Shown one piece after another: positions 1-10,806 of a stretch of 26,884 nucleotides of DNA. The translations under genes were made by a program, and so were the position numbers. The notes beneath the pieces are model-generated. The model had not been told where the DNA came from. It was given only the letters and a program-made list of their open reading frames with translations, and made no database searches. Numbering within the stretch: position 1 is the first letter of the stretch; every line of letters starts with the position of its first letter. Origin of the DNA: DASYHS01 sp035998295 (GTDB lineage: Bacteria > Pseudomonadota > Alphaproteobacteria > Azospirillales > Azospirillaceae); assembly GCF_035998295.1 (NCBI RefSeq), contig NZ_DASYHS010000299.1, positions 1 through 26,884 of the forward strand, read 5' to 3'.

Positions 1-105
1 GAGAGATGAAGTGCGCCGGGCGGGGTGTACCGGCGGTGCGGCGCGCGTCCGCTCGCGCCGTCCCGCTCCCGCCGTCCGCCGCCCCACCGGAAGGATGCGT
101 CGAGC

Positions 106-1134
106 GTGAGCCAGAAGATCCCCGCCACCGTCGTCACCGGCTTCCTGGGCGCGGGCAAGACCAGCCTGATCCGCCACCTGCTGGCCAATGCCGGCGGCCG
201 GCGGCTCGCCCTCGTCATCAACGAGTTCGGCGACCTCGGCGTCGACCGGGAGCTGCTGGCCGGCTGCGGCGACGAGACCTGCCGCGAGGAGGACATCGTC
301 GAGCTGACCAACGGCTGCATCTGCTGCACCGTCGCCGACGACTTCCTGCCGACCATCCAGGCCCTGCTCGCCCGGCCCGAGCCGCCCGACCACATCGTGA
401 TCGAGACCTCGGGCCTGGCCCTGCCCAAGCCCCTGGTCAAGGCGTTCGGCTGGCCCGAGATCCGCACCCGCGTCACCGTCGACGGCGTCGTCGCCGTGAT
501 CGACGCCGAGGCGGTCGCCGCCGGCCGCTTCGCCAGCGACCCCGAAAGCGTCCGGGCCCAGCGCGAGCAGGACCCCGGCCTCGACCACGAGAGCCCGCTG
601 GAGGAGCTGTTCGAGGAACAGATCCAGTGCGCCGACATGGTCGTCCTCAACAAGGCCGACCGCGTCGACGCCGCCACCCTCGACCGCGTCGCCGGCACGG
701 TGGCCGCCCATCTGCGTCCCGCAGTCAAGACCGTCGTCTCCTCCCAGGGCGCGGTCGACCCGCGCGTGTTGCTGGGCCTCGGCGCCGCGGCCGAGGACGA
801 TTTGGACTCGCGCCCCTCCCACCACGACGGCGACGACGACCACGACCATGACGAGTTCGACAGCTTCGTCGTCCCGCTCGGCCCCGTGACCGACCCGGCC
901 GAGGTCGAGCGCCGCATCCTCGCCGCCGTCGCCGCCCACGACATCCTGCGCGTCAAGGGCTTCCTCAACGTCGAGGGCAAGCCGATGCGCCACGTCGTCC
1001 AGGGCGTGGGCGACCGCATCCAGCGCTACTACGACCGGCCCTGGAAGCCCGGCGAGACGCCGCGCAGCCAGCTCGTCGTGATCGGCCTGCACGGGCTCGA
1101 CCGCGCCGCGGTCGAAGCGGTCCTGGCGGGCTGA
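106..1134 (+). CDS. cobW: CobW, G3E-family GTPase / cobalt chaperone
   Basis: This is a G3E P-loop GTPase of the CobW family, 342 aa, thought to deliver cobalt to the late cobaltochelatase. A Walker A motif GFLGAGKT lies at residues 12-19. The family metal-binding motif GCICC is at 70-74 and the guanine-specificity motif NKAD at 182-185. A short His/Asp-rich loop (HHDGDDDHDHDE, about 239-250) is the usual CobW metal-binding insert, and the C-terminal CobW_C domain follows. I chose the GTG at 106 because GGAAGGA (89-95) sits about 10 nt upstream and family members begin just before the P-loop. An in-frame GTG at 25 would add 27 low-complexity residues. The stop is 9 nt before cobN, so the two are probably co-transcribed. 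The role is known for the family; the specific partner CobN is inferred from adjacency. Bases 1-105 show nothing else that I recognise. Confidence 0.93.
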   Translation: MSQKIPATVVTGFLGAGKTSLIRHLLANAGGRRLALVINEFGDLGVDRELLAGCGDETCREEDIVELTNGCICCTVADDFLPTIQALLARPEPPDHIVIETSGLALPKPLVKAFGWPEIRTRVTVDGVVAVIDAEAVAAGRFASDPESVRAQREQDPGLDHESPLEELFEEQIQCADMVVLNKADRVDAATLDRVAGTVAAHLRPAVKTVVSSQGAVDPRVLLGLGAAAEDDLDSRPSHHDGDDDHDHDEFDSFVVPLGPVTDPAEVERRILAAVAAHDILRVKGFLNVEGKPMRHVVQGVGDRIQRYYDRPWKPGETPRSQLVVIGLHGLDRAAVEAVLAG

Positions 1135-1143
1135 GCCGGCGCG

Positions 1144-4940
<3,797 letters not shown>

Positions 4941-4944
<4 letters not shown>

Positions 4945-5564
4945 AGACCGAGGGCATGACCGAGGCGGAGATCAACGCCCGCCACGCCGAGAAGATGGCC
5001 AAGAAGAAGGCCGCGCGCGACCGCCTGATCGCGACCAAGACGGTCGAGAAGGGGCTGGTGATCGTCCATACCGGCAAGGGCAAGGGCAAGTCGACCGCGG
5101 CCTTCGGCATGGTGACGCGGGCGATCGGCCACGGCTTCAGGATCGGCGTCGTCCAGTTCGTGAAGGGCCGCTGGGAGACCGGCGAGCGCGTCGTGCTGGA
5201 GCGCTTCTCCGACCAGGTCGAGATCCGGACCATGGGCGAGGGCTTCACCTGGGAGACGCAGGACCGCGCGCGCGACATCGCCGCCGCGCGCGCCGCCTGG
5301 GACGAGGCGAAGCGCATGATCGCCGACCCCGCCTACCGCATGGTGCTGCTGGACGAGCTGAACATCGTGCTGCGCTACGACTACCTGCCGGTCGAGGAGG
5401 TGGTCGACGCGCTGCGCGACAAGCCCGCGCAGACCCATGTGATCGTGACCGGCCGCGGCGCCCGGGACGAGCTGCTGGAGGTCGCCGACCTCGTGACCGA
5501 GATGACGATGATCAAGCATCCCTTCCGCTCCGGCGTGAAGGCCCAGGCCGGAATCGAGTTCTAG
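4941..5564 (+). CDS. cobO: CobO, cob(I)yrinic acid a,c-diamide adenosyltransferase
   Basis: CobO (CobA/BtuR type) transfers the 5'-deoxyadenosyl group of ATP to cob(I)alt corrinoids. It has 207 aa, the standard size. A Lys-rich N-terminal helix precedes the P-loop variant TGKGKGKST (residues 44-52). The sequence then shows QFVKGRWETGE, a VLLDELNIVL strand-helix and a HPFRSGVKAQAGIEF C-terminus, all typical of this family. The start ATG at 4941 overlaps the cobN stop (ATGA), indicating translational coupling in a cobW-cobN-cobO operon. The cobQ gene follows after 155 bp containing a perfect hairpin. Confidence 0.96.
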
Positions 5565-5630
5565 GGTGTTTGCGTCGTCCGACCCCGGGAAAGGCGAGGA
5601 ACTCCCCCCCTGCGGGCGCAGACATGAACT

Positions 5631-5653
5631 CCTCTCCCGTTGCACGGGAGAGG
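5631..5653. repeat. Perfect 10-bp inverted repeat with 3-nt loop between cobO and cobQ
   Basis: CCTCTCCCGT (5631-5640), loop TGC, ACGGGAGAGG (5644-5653). It has no U-tract, so it is not a canonical intrinsic terminator. It resembles dispersed intergenic hairpins of GC-rich proteobacteria, and may attenuate transcription or stabilise the upstream mRNA 3' end. A looser hairpin also starting CCTCTCC lies at 7162-7183 in the cobQ tail. Confidence 0.6.
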
Positions 5654-5719
5654 GGGATATTCGCATTGCTCCTGTTCGGCCCGCACCCGCCGCCTCGCCG
5701 CCGGCGGGGGCCTAGCGCC

Positions 5720-7213
5720 ATGGCCGGGCGCGCGCTGATGTTCATGGGCACCGGCTCCGACGTCGGCAAGTCGCTCGTCGTCGCCGGCCTGTGCCGCCTG
5801 TTCGCCCGCGGCGGCCTGACGGTGCGCCCGTTCAAGCCGCAGAACATGTCCAACAATGCCGCCGTGACCGCGGACGGCGGCGAGATCGGGCGTGCCCAGG
5901 CGCTCCAGGCGCGCGCCTGCGGCGTCGCCCCCACCGTGGACATGAACCCGGTCCTGCTCAAGCCGCAGACCGAGATCGGCGCCCAGGTCGTGCTGCGCGG
6001 GCGCGTGGTCGGCGCGATGCCGGCGCGCGAGTACCAGCGCCGCCGGCGCGAGCTGCTGCCGGCGGTGCTGGAAAGCTTCGGCCGCCTGCGCGCCGAAGCC
6101 GACCTCGTCCTGGTCGAAGGGGCGGGCAGTGCGGCGGAAGTGAACCTGCGCGCGGGCGACATCGCCAACATGGGCTTCGCCGAGGCGGCGGACCTGCCGG
6201 TGGTCCTGATCGGCGACATCGACCGCGGCGGCGTCATCGCGAGCCTGGTCGGGACCCATGTCCTGCTGCCGGAGCCCGAGCGCAGCCGCCTCAAGGGCTT
6301 CCTCGTCAACAAGTTCCGCGGCGACCCCGGCCTGTTCGAGGACGGCATGCGCATCGTCGAGGGGCGCACGGGCATGGCCCCGCTCGGCATCCTGCCGTGG
6401 TTCGCGGATGCCGGCCGGCTGCCGGCGGAGGACGCGCTGGCGCTGTCCGGCCTCGGCACCGCGGCCGGGGGGCGGATCAAGGTCGCGGTGCCGATGCTGG
6501 CGCGCATCTCGAACTTCGACGATCTCGACCCGTTGCGCCTGGAGCCGGACGTGACGGTGGAGATGGTGCCGCCCGGCCGCGCCTTGCCGGGCGATGCCGA
6601 CCTCGTGCTGCTGCCGGGCTCCAAGGCGACGATCGCCGACCTCGCCTTCCTGCGCGCCCAGGGCTGGGACCTCGACCTGCGCGCCCATCTGCGCCGGGGC
6701 GGCCGGGTGCTCGGCATCTGCGGCGGCCTCCAGATGCTGGGCCGCCGGCTCGCCGATCCCGACGGCACCGAGGGCCCGCCCGGCGAGGTCGAGGGGCTGG
6801 GCCTGCTCGACCTCGACACGGTGCTGGCCGGCGCCAAGACCCTGGCCGAGGTCCAGGGCCGCCACCTCGCCTCCGGCGAGCCGGTGCGCGGCTACGAGAT
6901 GCATATCGGCCGGACGGCGGGCGCGGCCCTGCGACACCCGTTCCTGGAGGTCGCCGGGCGTCCGGAAGGGGCGGTCTCTCCCGACGGCCGCGTCTGCGGC
7001 AGCTACGTCCACGGCCTGTTCGCCGCCGACGGCTTCCGCCATGCCTTCCTGTCGGCGATCCGCGAGCGCGCGGCGAGCGGCCTGACCTACGACGTGGAGG
7101 TCGACGCGACCCTGGACCGCCTCGCCGACCACATCGAGCGCCACCTCGATGCCGGGCGCCTCCTCTCCTTGGCCCAGGAGGGGGCACAGGAAGGGCCTCA
7201 CCAGCGAGCTTGA
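5720..7213 (+). CDS. cobQ: CobQ, adenosylcobyric acid synthase (glutamine-hydrolysing)
   Basis: CobQ amidates the b, d, e and g carboxylates of adenosylcobyrinic acid a,c-diamide using glutamine and ATP, giving adenosylcobyric acid. The protein has 497 aa. The N-terminal synthetase domain starts with MFMGTGSDVGKS (residues 7-18) and continues PFKPQNMSNNAA. The C-terminal class-I-like glutaminase shows GICGGLQMLG with the candidate nucleophile Cys334, GYEMHIGRT around 391-399, and SYVHGLF with candidate His431. I chose the ATG at 5720 because family members start just before this P-loop and the open frame further upstream is off-frame cobN/cobO sequence. The last about 15 residues (LAQEGAQEGPHQRA) run through a repeat-like hairpin and look like a non-conserved tail. 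It is same-strand with cobO but 155 bp away. Confidence 0.96.
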   Translation: MAGRALMFMGTGSDVGKSLVVAGLCRLFARGGLTVRPFKPQNMSNNAAVTADGGEIGRAQALQARACGVAPTVDMNPVLLKPQTEIGAQVVLRGRVVGAMPAREYQRRRRELLPAVLESFGRLRAEADLVLVEGAGSAAEVNLRAGDIANMGFAEAADLPVVLIGDIDRGGVIASLVGTHVLLPEPERSRLKGFLVNKFRGDPGLFEDGMRIVEGRTGMAPLGILPWFADAGRLPAEDALALSGLGTAAGGRIKVAVPMLARISNFDDLDPLRLEPDVTVEMVPPGRALPGDADLVLLPGSKATIADLAFLRAQGWDLDLRAHLRRGGRVLGICGGLQMLGRRLADPDGTEGPPGEVEGLGLLDLDTVLAGAKTLAEVQGRHLASGEPVRGYEMHIGRTAGAALRHPFLEVAGRPEGAVSPDGRVCGSYVHGLFAADGFRHAFLSAIRERAASGLTYDVEVDATLDRLADHIERHLDAGRLLSLAQEGAQEGPHQRA

Positions 7214-7238
7214 CGTCCTGATGTAAGACAACTATCCT
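7210..7238 (+). promoter_or_regulatory. Candidate sigma-70-like promoter for the 7274 gene
   Basis: TTGACG (7210-7215) and TATCCT (7233-7238) are separated by 17 bp, in a local drop in GC content. The -35 overlaps the cobQ stop codon. The predicted start point would be near 7245, about 29 nt before the ATG at 7274. Matches are 5/6 and 4/6 to consensus, so this is a prediction only. Confidence 0.4.
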
Positions 7239-7261
7239 ACGTTGATCGACCCTCAGGACGT
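7213..7261. repeat. 9-bp perfect inverted repeat flanking the candidate promoter
   Basis: ACGTCCTGA (7213-7221) and TCAGGACGT (7253-7261) are perfect reverse complements separated by 31 bp that contain the -10 element. This could be a pair of operator half-sites, or an RNA hairpin ending the cobQ transcript. No U-tract follows. Confidence 0.7.
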
Positions 7262-7273
7262 GGAGCCCAGGTA

Positions 7274-8065
7274 ATGGCGTTCGCCCCGATTCCCTTCGAA
7301 CCCCGCCAGCCCAAAGTGGCGCCCGAGCCGGCTCCGATCGTCGGGGAGGGCACCTTGCCGCCGCGCCGCGAGGCGTTCTGCCGCCACGTCGCGTCCGGCC
7401 TGCCTCCGACCGCCGCCGCCCGTCTCGCGGGCTTCCCGTGGGAGAGGGCGAAGGCCTGCGCCGGAGAGCTGCTGGCCGAACCGGAGGTGACGGTCCGCCT
7501 GGCCGAGATCGCGTCCGCCTGCCGCAACCAGAACCGGGTGTTGCGCACGATGCTGATGTCGCGCCTCCTCCGCGTCCTCGACTCGGCGCTGGCGGCCGGC
7601 GACCGCACCGACGCGTTGCGCGCGATCCGCATCGCCCAGGGTTTCGAGGACGAGCCCGACCCGATCGGGACCCTGATGGAGGAGTGGGACGGCGCCAACC
7701 GCCGCGACCCGGGTTTCGACCCGGCCGACCTGTCGGAGGACGGCGCGCCGCCGGCGATGCCGCCGCTGCCGCTGGCCCATGCGCCGCTGCGGGGACCGCT
7801 GGACGCGCCCGAGAACTTGGAGGGGATCAGTGACCTGCTGCGGGACGCCGAGACCTGGCTGCCGTCGATCACGCGCTGCCGCAAGGCGGCCGACGCGGTG
7901 TTCCGGCTGATGGAGGACCACAACGGCCACCTGCCCGACGACTACGACGTCCGCAACTATCCCTGGGGCCTCGGCGACTACTACCGCGACGAGTTGATCG
8001 AGAGCCGCCGCGCCCGCGGCCTCGACCCCATCGACGGCCGCCCGCTGCGCACGCCCAAGACCTGA
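7274..8065 (+). CDS. Hypothetical protein with terminase-small-subunit-like N-terminal HTH
   Basis: This 263-aa protein is not a recognised B12 enzyme. Residues about 30-80 (REAFCRHVASGLPPTAAARLAGF, later LLAEPEVTVRLAEI) have the layout of the helix-turn-helix DNA-binding domain of phage small terminase subunits: an 'F...A.G.....AAR.AG' block, then 'LL..PEV..R..EI'. The central part is Pro/Asp-rich (about 130-190). The C-terminal part (DNYPWGLGDYY-like, about 220-245) is unfamiliar. No large terminase subunit or other packaging gene is nearby, so a domesticated DNA-binding protein is more likely than a functional packaging gene. The start ATG at 7274 has only a short AGG 3 nt upstream. Transcription is convergent with the RHH gene. 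The family assignment is a pattern impression. Confidence 0.6.
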   Translation: MAFAPIPFEPRQPKVAPEPAPIVGEGTLPPRREAFCRHVASGLPPTAAARLAGFPWERAKACAGELLAEPEVTVRLAEIASACRNQNRVLRTMLMSRLLRVLDSALAAGDRTDALRAIRIAQGFEDEPDPIGTLMEEWDGANRRDPGFDPADLSEDGAPPAMPPLPLAHAPLRGPLDAPENLEGISDLLRDAETWLPSITRCRKAADAVFRLMEDHNGHLPDDYDVRNYPWGLGDYYRDELIESRRARGLDPIDGRPLRTPKT

Positions 8066-8070
8066 TGGCG

Positions 8071-8106
8071 CCCCGCCGCTGCGAGTCGCCCCGCCGCTAC
8101 GAGTCG
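8071..8106. repeat. 18-bp tandem repeat (17/18) at the 3' ends of two convergent genes
   Basis: Copies at 8071-8088 and 8089-8106 differ at one base. That base lies in the codon that forms the TAG stop of the minus-strand RHH gene (8097-8099); the other copy reads CAG. It looks like a recent slippage duplication. Confidence 0.75.
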
Positions 8107-8537
8107 TCGCGCCGCCGCTGGAACTCGTCGAACGGGACGACCTCGCCCTTGCCCCTGGCCTTGGTCTTGGTCTTGGCCTTGCCCTTGGCCTTGCCCTTGC
8201 CCTTGGCTGCGGCCTCGGGCGCCTTCTGTCTGCGGTGGCTCGGTATCACCATGGCCGGGCGCGTGGAGGTTTCGCGGTAGTAGTCGAGCACCAGCCTCCG
8301 CAGCCGCAAGGGGACCGACTTCGGGTACTCCGGATAGGGGAGGGTCTCCACCATGGTGATCAGGTCCGGCAGCCCGATCCCCTCGTCCTGGAGCATCTGA
8401 TCAATGCTGCACCAGAAGGCCATTTCCAACTTGACGCGCCGCCGCCGCCCGTCGGGCATGTGCACCGTCCGGCTGAGGTTGCGATCGGGGGAAAAGCGGC
8501 TTCCGGAATATGAACCGCCGTTGCCTTGCGTCGTCAT
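8097..8537 (-). CDS. Ribbon-helix-helix domain protein with Lys/Gly/Ala-rich tail
   Basis: This is a 146-aa protein. Residues about 20-90 (SRTVHMPDGRRRRVKLEMAFW, then a helix, then SVPLRLRRLVLDYYRE) fit the RHH_4-type ribbon-helix-helix family common in alphaproteobacteria, which typically reads 'R.V.i.g.r..v.LE..FWdal..ia...g.s...l...i' and ends in a 'LR.fvl.yyr' helix. After it comes a low-complexity basic tail of KGKAK/KTKAR repeats (about residues 112-130), reminiscent of AlgP/histone-H1-like tails. The ATG at 8537 has a GGTGA-type site 3-8 nt upstream and is preferred over the GTG at 8543. It is probably a DNA-binding regulator or nucleoid-associated protein. It is divergent from the HTH gene at 8788 and may share the 250-bp control region. 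Confidence 0.72.
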   Translation of the reverse strand: MTTQGNGGSYSGSRFSPDRNLSRTVHMPDGRRRRVKLEMAFWCSIDQMLQDEGIGLPDLITMVETLPYPEYPKSVPLRLRRLVLDYYRETSTRPAMVIPSHRRQKAPEAAAKGKGKAKGKAKTKTKARGKGEVVPFDEFQRRRDDS

Positions 8538-8677
8538 GTTCACCGTGCGGAGAGGCTGCGCACATGCCCGCCATCACGGGTGGACAGTGCCTCGAGTTAC
8601 GGATAGCCCGCGGATTTGCCGTTCCAAGCCGGCGCCGATGTGCAAAAAGCCGTGCTGTTCGGCAACCATGCTGCGAA

Positions 8678-8700
8678 AATGCCGGGTCGTCAACGGCATT
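8678..8700. promoter_or_regulatory. 7-bp perfect dyad, candidate operator upstream of the HTH gene
   Basis: AATGCCG (8678-8684) and CGGCATT (8694-8700) are perfect reverse complements with a 9-bp spacer. The half-site centres are 16 bp apart, which suits a dimeric HTH regulator. The dyad lies just upstream of the candidate -35 at 8718, in the only sizeable intergenic region of the accessory insert. The rest of 8538-8787 shows no ORF or RNA gene that I recognise. Confidence 0.45.
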
Positions 8701-8717
8701 GTGCTCTTACTGCGGGC

Positions 8718-8747
8718 TTGACCTTGTCCGGAAAGCGCATGAATGAT
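8718..8747 (+). promoter_or_regulatory. Candidate promoter for the HTH/PAS-like gene group
   Basis: TTGACC (8718-8723) and AATGAT (8742-8747) are separated by 18 bp. The expected start point near 8754 lies downstream of the GTG/ATG at 8743, which favours translation from the ATG at 8788. Prediction only. Confidence 0.35.
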
Positions 8748-8787
8748 CCGTTATGTCAGATTCCCCGCTCGAGTTCCGAGACACGAA

Positions 8788-9294
8788 ATGTCCGTGACCG
8801 CGTCGTCGGATGCACCGGACGCGGATGGGTTCACGGGCCGCCTGAACGCGGTCGTGCGCCTGTTCGCGAGTCGTTCCGAGGCTGCCGCCGCGGCCGGCGT
8901 GTCGACGGACCAGCTCCGGCGCTATCTGCTCGGGCAATCGGCCGCGAGTTTCCGTTCGATGGTGTCCCTGGCCGCCGCCCGCGGCGTCAGTCTCGACTGG
9001 CTCGCGACCGGGTGCCGGCCGATGTATGTGGAAGGGGCGGAAGGCGGCTCTCCCGACCGCGACGTCATCACGCCCGACCTGATCCGCGCGGTCGTTCTCT
9101 ACTGGCTGTCGGCGAACGAGGTGCTCGATCAGCCCCGGCCGGCCGAGGATCTGGCGCGCCTGATCGCGGACCAGTGCGAGCTGATGCGGGGCGAGGAGCG
9201 GGCCGCCTGGTTCTTCGCCGACAGGCTGCTCACCAATATCGGGACCATGACGCATGACCGCCGGGCCGACGTCCGGCACGACGGCGGCACCTGA
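8788..9294 (+). CDS. Phage-repressor-like HTH (XRE/CI type) protein, copy A N-terminal half
   Basis: This 168-aa protein carries a CI/XRE-type helix-turn-helix at about residues 15-70, ending in SLDWLATGCRPM, the hallmark that closes many phage-repressor HTH domains. A helical segment follows (RAVVLYWLSANEVLD, then LARLIADQCELM). It is clearly paralogous to the N-terminal half of the protein at 9850 (GF.GR, SRAAAA, VSL.WLA, LYWL.A, EDLA..IADQC). The paralogue continues into a PAS-like domain, whereas here that domain is encoded by the next ORF in another frame, overlapping by 41 nt. The gene is thus either a natural split or a frameshifted fusion. The alternative start ATG 8743 has a better GGAAAG site but overlaps the candidate promoter. 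No bound ligand or target is evident. Confidence 0.78.
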   Translation: MSVTASSDAPDADGFTGRLNAVVRLFASRSEAAAAAGVSTDQLRRYLLGQSAASFRSMVSLAAARGVSLDWLATGCRPMYVEGAEGGSPDRDVITPDLIRAVVLYWLSANEVLDQPRPAEDLARLIADQCELMRGEERAAWFFADRLLTNIGTMTHDRRADVRHDGGT

Positions 9295-9844
9295 GCGTCG
9301 GCCGGCGGACCCGACCGTGAAGACCGAGGCCGAAATCGTTCCGCTCGCGCGACGTGGCTTCGTCGGCCCCGCGCTCGCGGCCCGGTATCCCGTCGAGCGG
9401 GTCGTCGATCCCAGTCTCCTCAGCGCGCTCGCGCTGTGGCGCGACGTGGCCCCCTCCGGCGTCCTGGTCCGGGCCGAGCGGTCGCTCGAACGCGTGCTGA
9501 CGGATCCCCGCCTGAACAGCGCGCGCGCGACCGTCATCCAGATGATCGGGCCGGACCCGCTCGACTGGCCCATCGTCTATCACGGCTGGGGTTTCGCGGA
9601 CTGGCGTGCCGGCAAACGCCCTCCGGCATACCGGGTCGGCGGGCTGCCGTGGCCGGCACTCGCCCGTGCGACGGCGGACAGCTATGCCGACGTCCTGGCT
9701 GCGAAGGCGCCCGTCGTCCACCGGCTGTCCATGTTCGGTCCGGACATGGCGGTGATCTACGACCGGGTCGCCTTTCCCTCCAGCCGGGTGCCCGGCGGCG
9801 AGGTGGACACGCTGCTGACCGTCTCCGCGTCGGGCAGGACGTGA
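9254..9844 (+). CDS. PAS_5-like sensory domain protein, copy A C-terminal half
   Basis: This 196-aa ORF is homologous to the C-terminal half of the protein at 9850. Shared blocks are 'RYPV...DP.LL..L..WR..AP.GVL', 'IQ....DPLDWPI..HG', 'ARATA..Y.D.....AP.VHR' and 'YDR.A.P.S...G...D..'. The pattern resembles the alphaproteobacterial PAS_5 family, i.e. a small-molecule or signal-sensing fold; this is inference. The first about 40 residues are a Pro/Ala/Thr-rich linker. The ATG at 9254 lies inside the upstream HTH ORF. The frame is closed just upstream by TGA at 9248-9250, so any frameshift joining the two would have to lie in 9251-9294. A GTG at 9317, 22 nt past the upstream stop, is an alternative start that would skip most of the linker. 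The stop is 5 nt before the ATG of the next gene. Confidence 0.68.
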   Translation: MTAGPTSGTTAAPERRPADPTVKTEAEIVPLARRGFVGPALAARYPVERVVDPSLLSALALWRDVAPSGVLVRAERSLERVLTDPRLNSARATVIQMIGPDPLDWPIVYHGWGFADWRAGKRPPAYRVGGLPWPALARATADSYADVLAAKAPVVHRLSMFGPDMAVIYDRVAFPSSRVPGGEVDTLLTVSASGRT

Positions 9845-9849
9845 CCGCC

Positions 9850-10788
9850 ATGAGGGTGGACGACGGCTTCGCCGGCCGCATGAGCCGCATGCTGGACCTC
9901 TATCCCTCCCGTGCGGCCGCGGCCGAGGTGGCGGGGATCTCCACCGATCGCCTGCGCGACTACGAGCGCAATGGCGCCGACCCGAGATTCGAGGTGCTCG
10001 CGCGTCTGGCCACGCCCCACGACGTCTCCCTCGAATGGCTGGCCGAGGGCGCCGGCCCGATGATCCGGTCGGAACGCGGCGCCGGCCGTCCGCGGATCAC
10101 CGCCGAGCTGGTCCGGGTCGTGACCCTCTACTGGCTGCTGGCCGACGCCCTGACCGCGTCGCGCTCGAACGAGGAGCTCGCGCAGACCATCGCGGACCAG
10201 TGCAGGTCGATGTCCGGCGCGGGCGCCGCACCTCCGCCCGCGCGCCGCAGGCCCGCCGCGGCGCCGGCTTCCGACGCCCCGCCGGCGCCGGCCGGACGGC
10301 CGCGTCATCCCACGCTCGCGTCGCGCTATCCGGTCGGGGACATCGGCGACCCCCAGCTGCTCCAGGTCCTGGATTTCTGGAGGGAGCACGCGCCGGAAGG
10401 CGTCCTCCACAGGTCCCGGCGCGACATCCGGCTGCTGCTCGACGACGACCGCATACCGACCGGCCGCCTTTGCATCATACAGGTGACCGCCGGCGATCCG
10501 CTGGACTGGCCCATCCTCTTCCACGGCCAATTCAAGACTTGGAAGGACCAGCCGGAGCGCACGCTGGCGGGGCAGGTGCGCGACCATCCCTATCCGGCGG
10601 TCGCCCGGGCGACCGCCGCCACCTACCTGGACCTGATCGACGAGGCGGCGCCGATGGTCCACAGGATCACCCTGGTCGAGGACGACCACGTCGTCGCCTA
10701 CGACCGCCTGGCCCTGCCGTGCAGCCACCGCCCCGGAGACCCGATCGACATGATCATCACCGTGAGCGTCGACCTGGTCCGGCGCTGA
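9850..10788 (+). CDS. Fused HTH-PAS-like regulator, copy B
   Basis: This single 312-aa protein joins a CI/XRE-type helix-turn-helix (about residues 5-65, ending SLEWLAEGAGPM), a helical region (LYWLLADAL, LAQTIADQC), a Pro/Ala-rich linker (about 120-150) and a PAS_5-like domain (about 155-312). It matches the two preceding ORFs in order, so it is a tandem duplicate in unsplit form. I prefer the ATG at 9850 because AGGA (9836-9839) lies 10 nt upstream. A GTG at 9841 overlapping the previous stop (GTGA) would leave no room for that site. The architecture suggests a transcription factor whose DNA binding responds to a signal sensed by the PAS-like domain (inference). It converges with cobD, with a 10-bp gap. 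Confidence 0.8.
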   Translation: MRVDDGFAGRMSRMLDLYPSRAAAAEVAGISTDRLRDYERNGADPRFEVLARLATPHDVSLEWLAEGAGPMIRSERGAGRPRITAELVRVVTLYWLLADALTASRSNEELAQTIADQCRSMSGAGAAPPPARRRPAAAPASDAPPAPAGRPRHPTLASRYPVGDIGDPQLLQVLDFWREHAPEGVLHRSRRDIRLLLDDDRIPTGRLCIIQVTAGDPLDWPILFHGQFKTWKDQPERTLAGQVRDHPYPAVARATAATYLDLIDEAAPMVHRITLVEDDHVVAYDRLALPCSHRPGDPIDMIITVSVDLVRR

Positions 10789-10806
10789 TCCCGGGCGTTC
10801 AGAGCG
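10781..10806. terminator. Possible bidirectional terminator hairpin between copy B regulator and cobD
   Basis: GGCGCTGA and TCAGAGCGCC form an imperfect stem (a two-base bulge) that contains both stop codons of the convergent genes. There is no U-tract, so the terminator call is weak. Confidence 0.3.

Noticed and set aside
7274..10788. Active prophage
   Set aside because: There is no integrase, large terminase, portal, capsid or tail gene, and no att-like direct repeats. At most it is a remnant or domesticated regulators.
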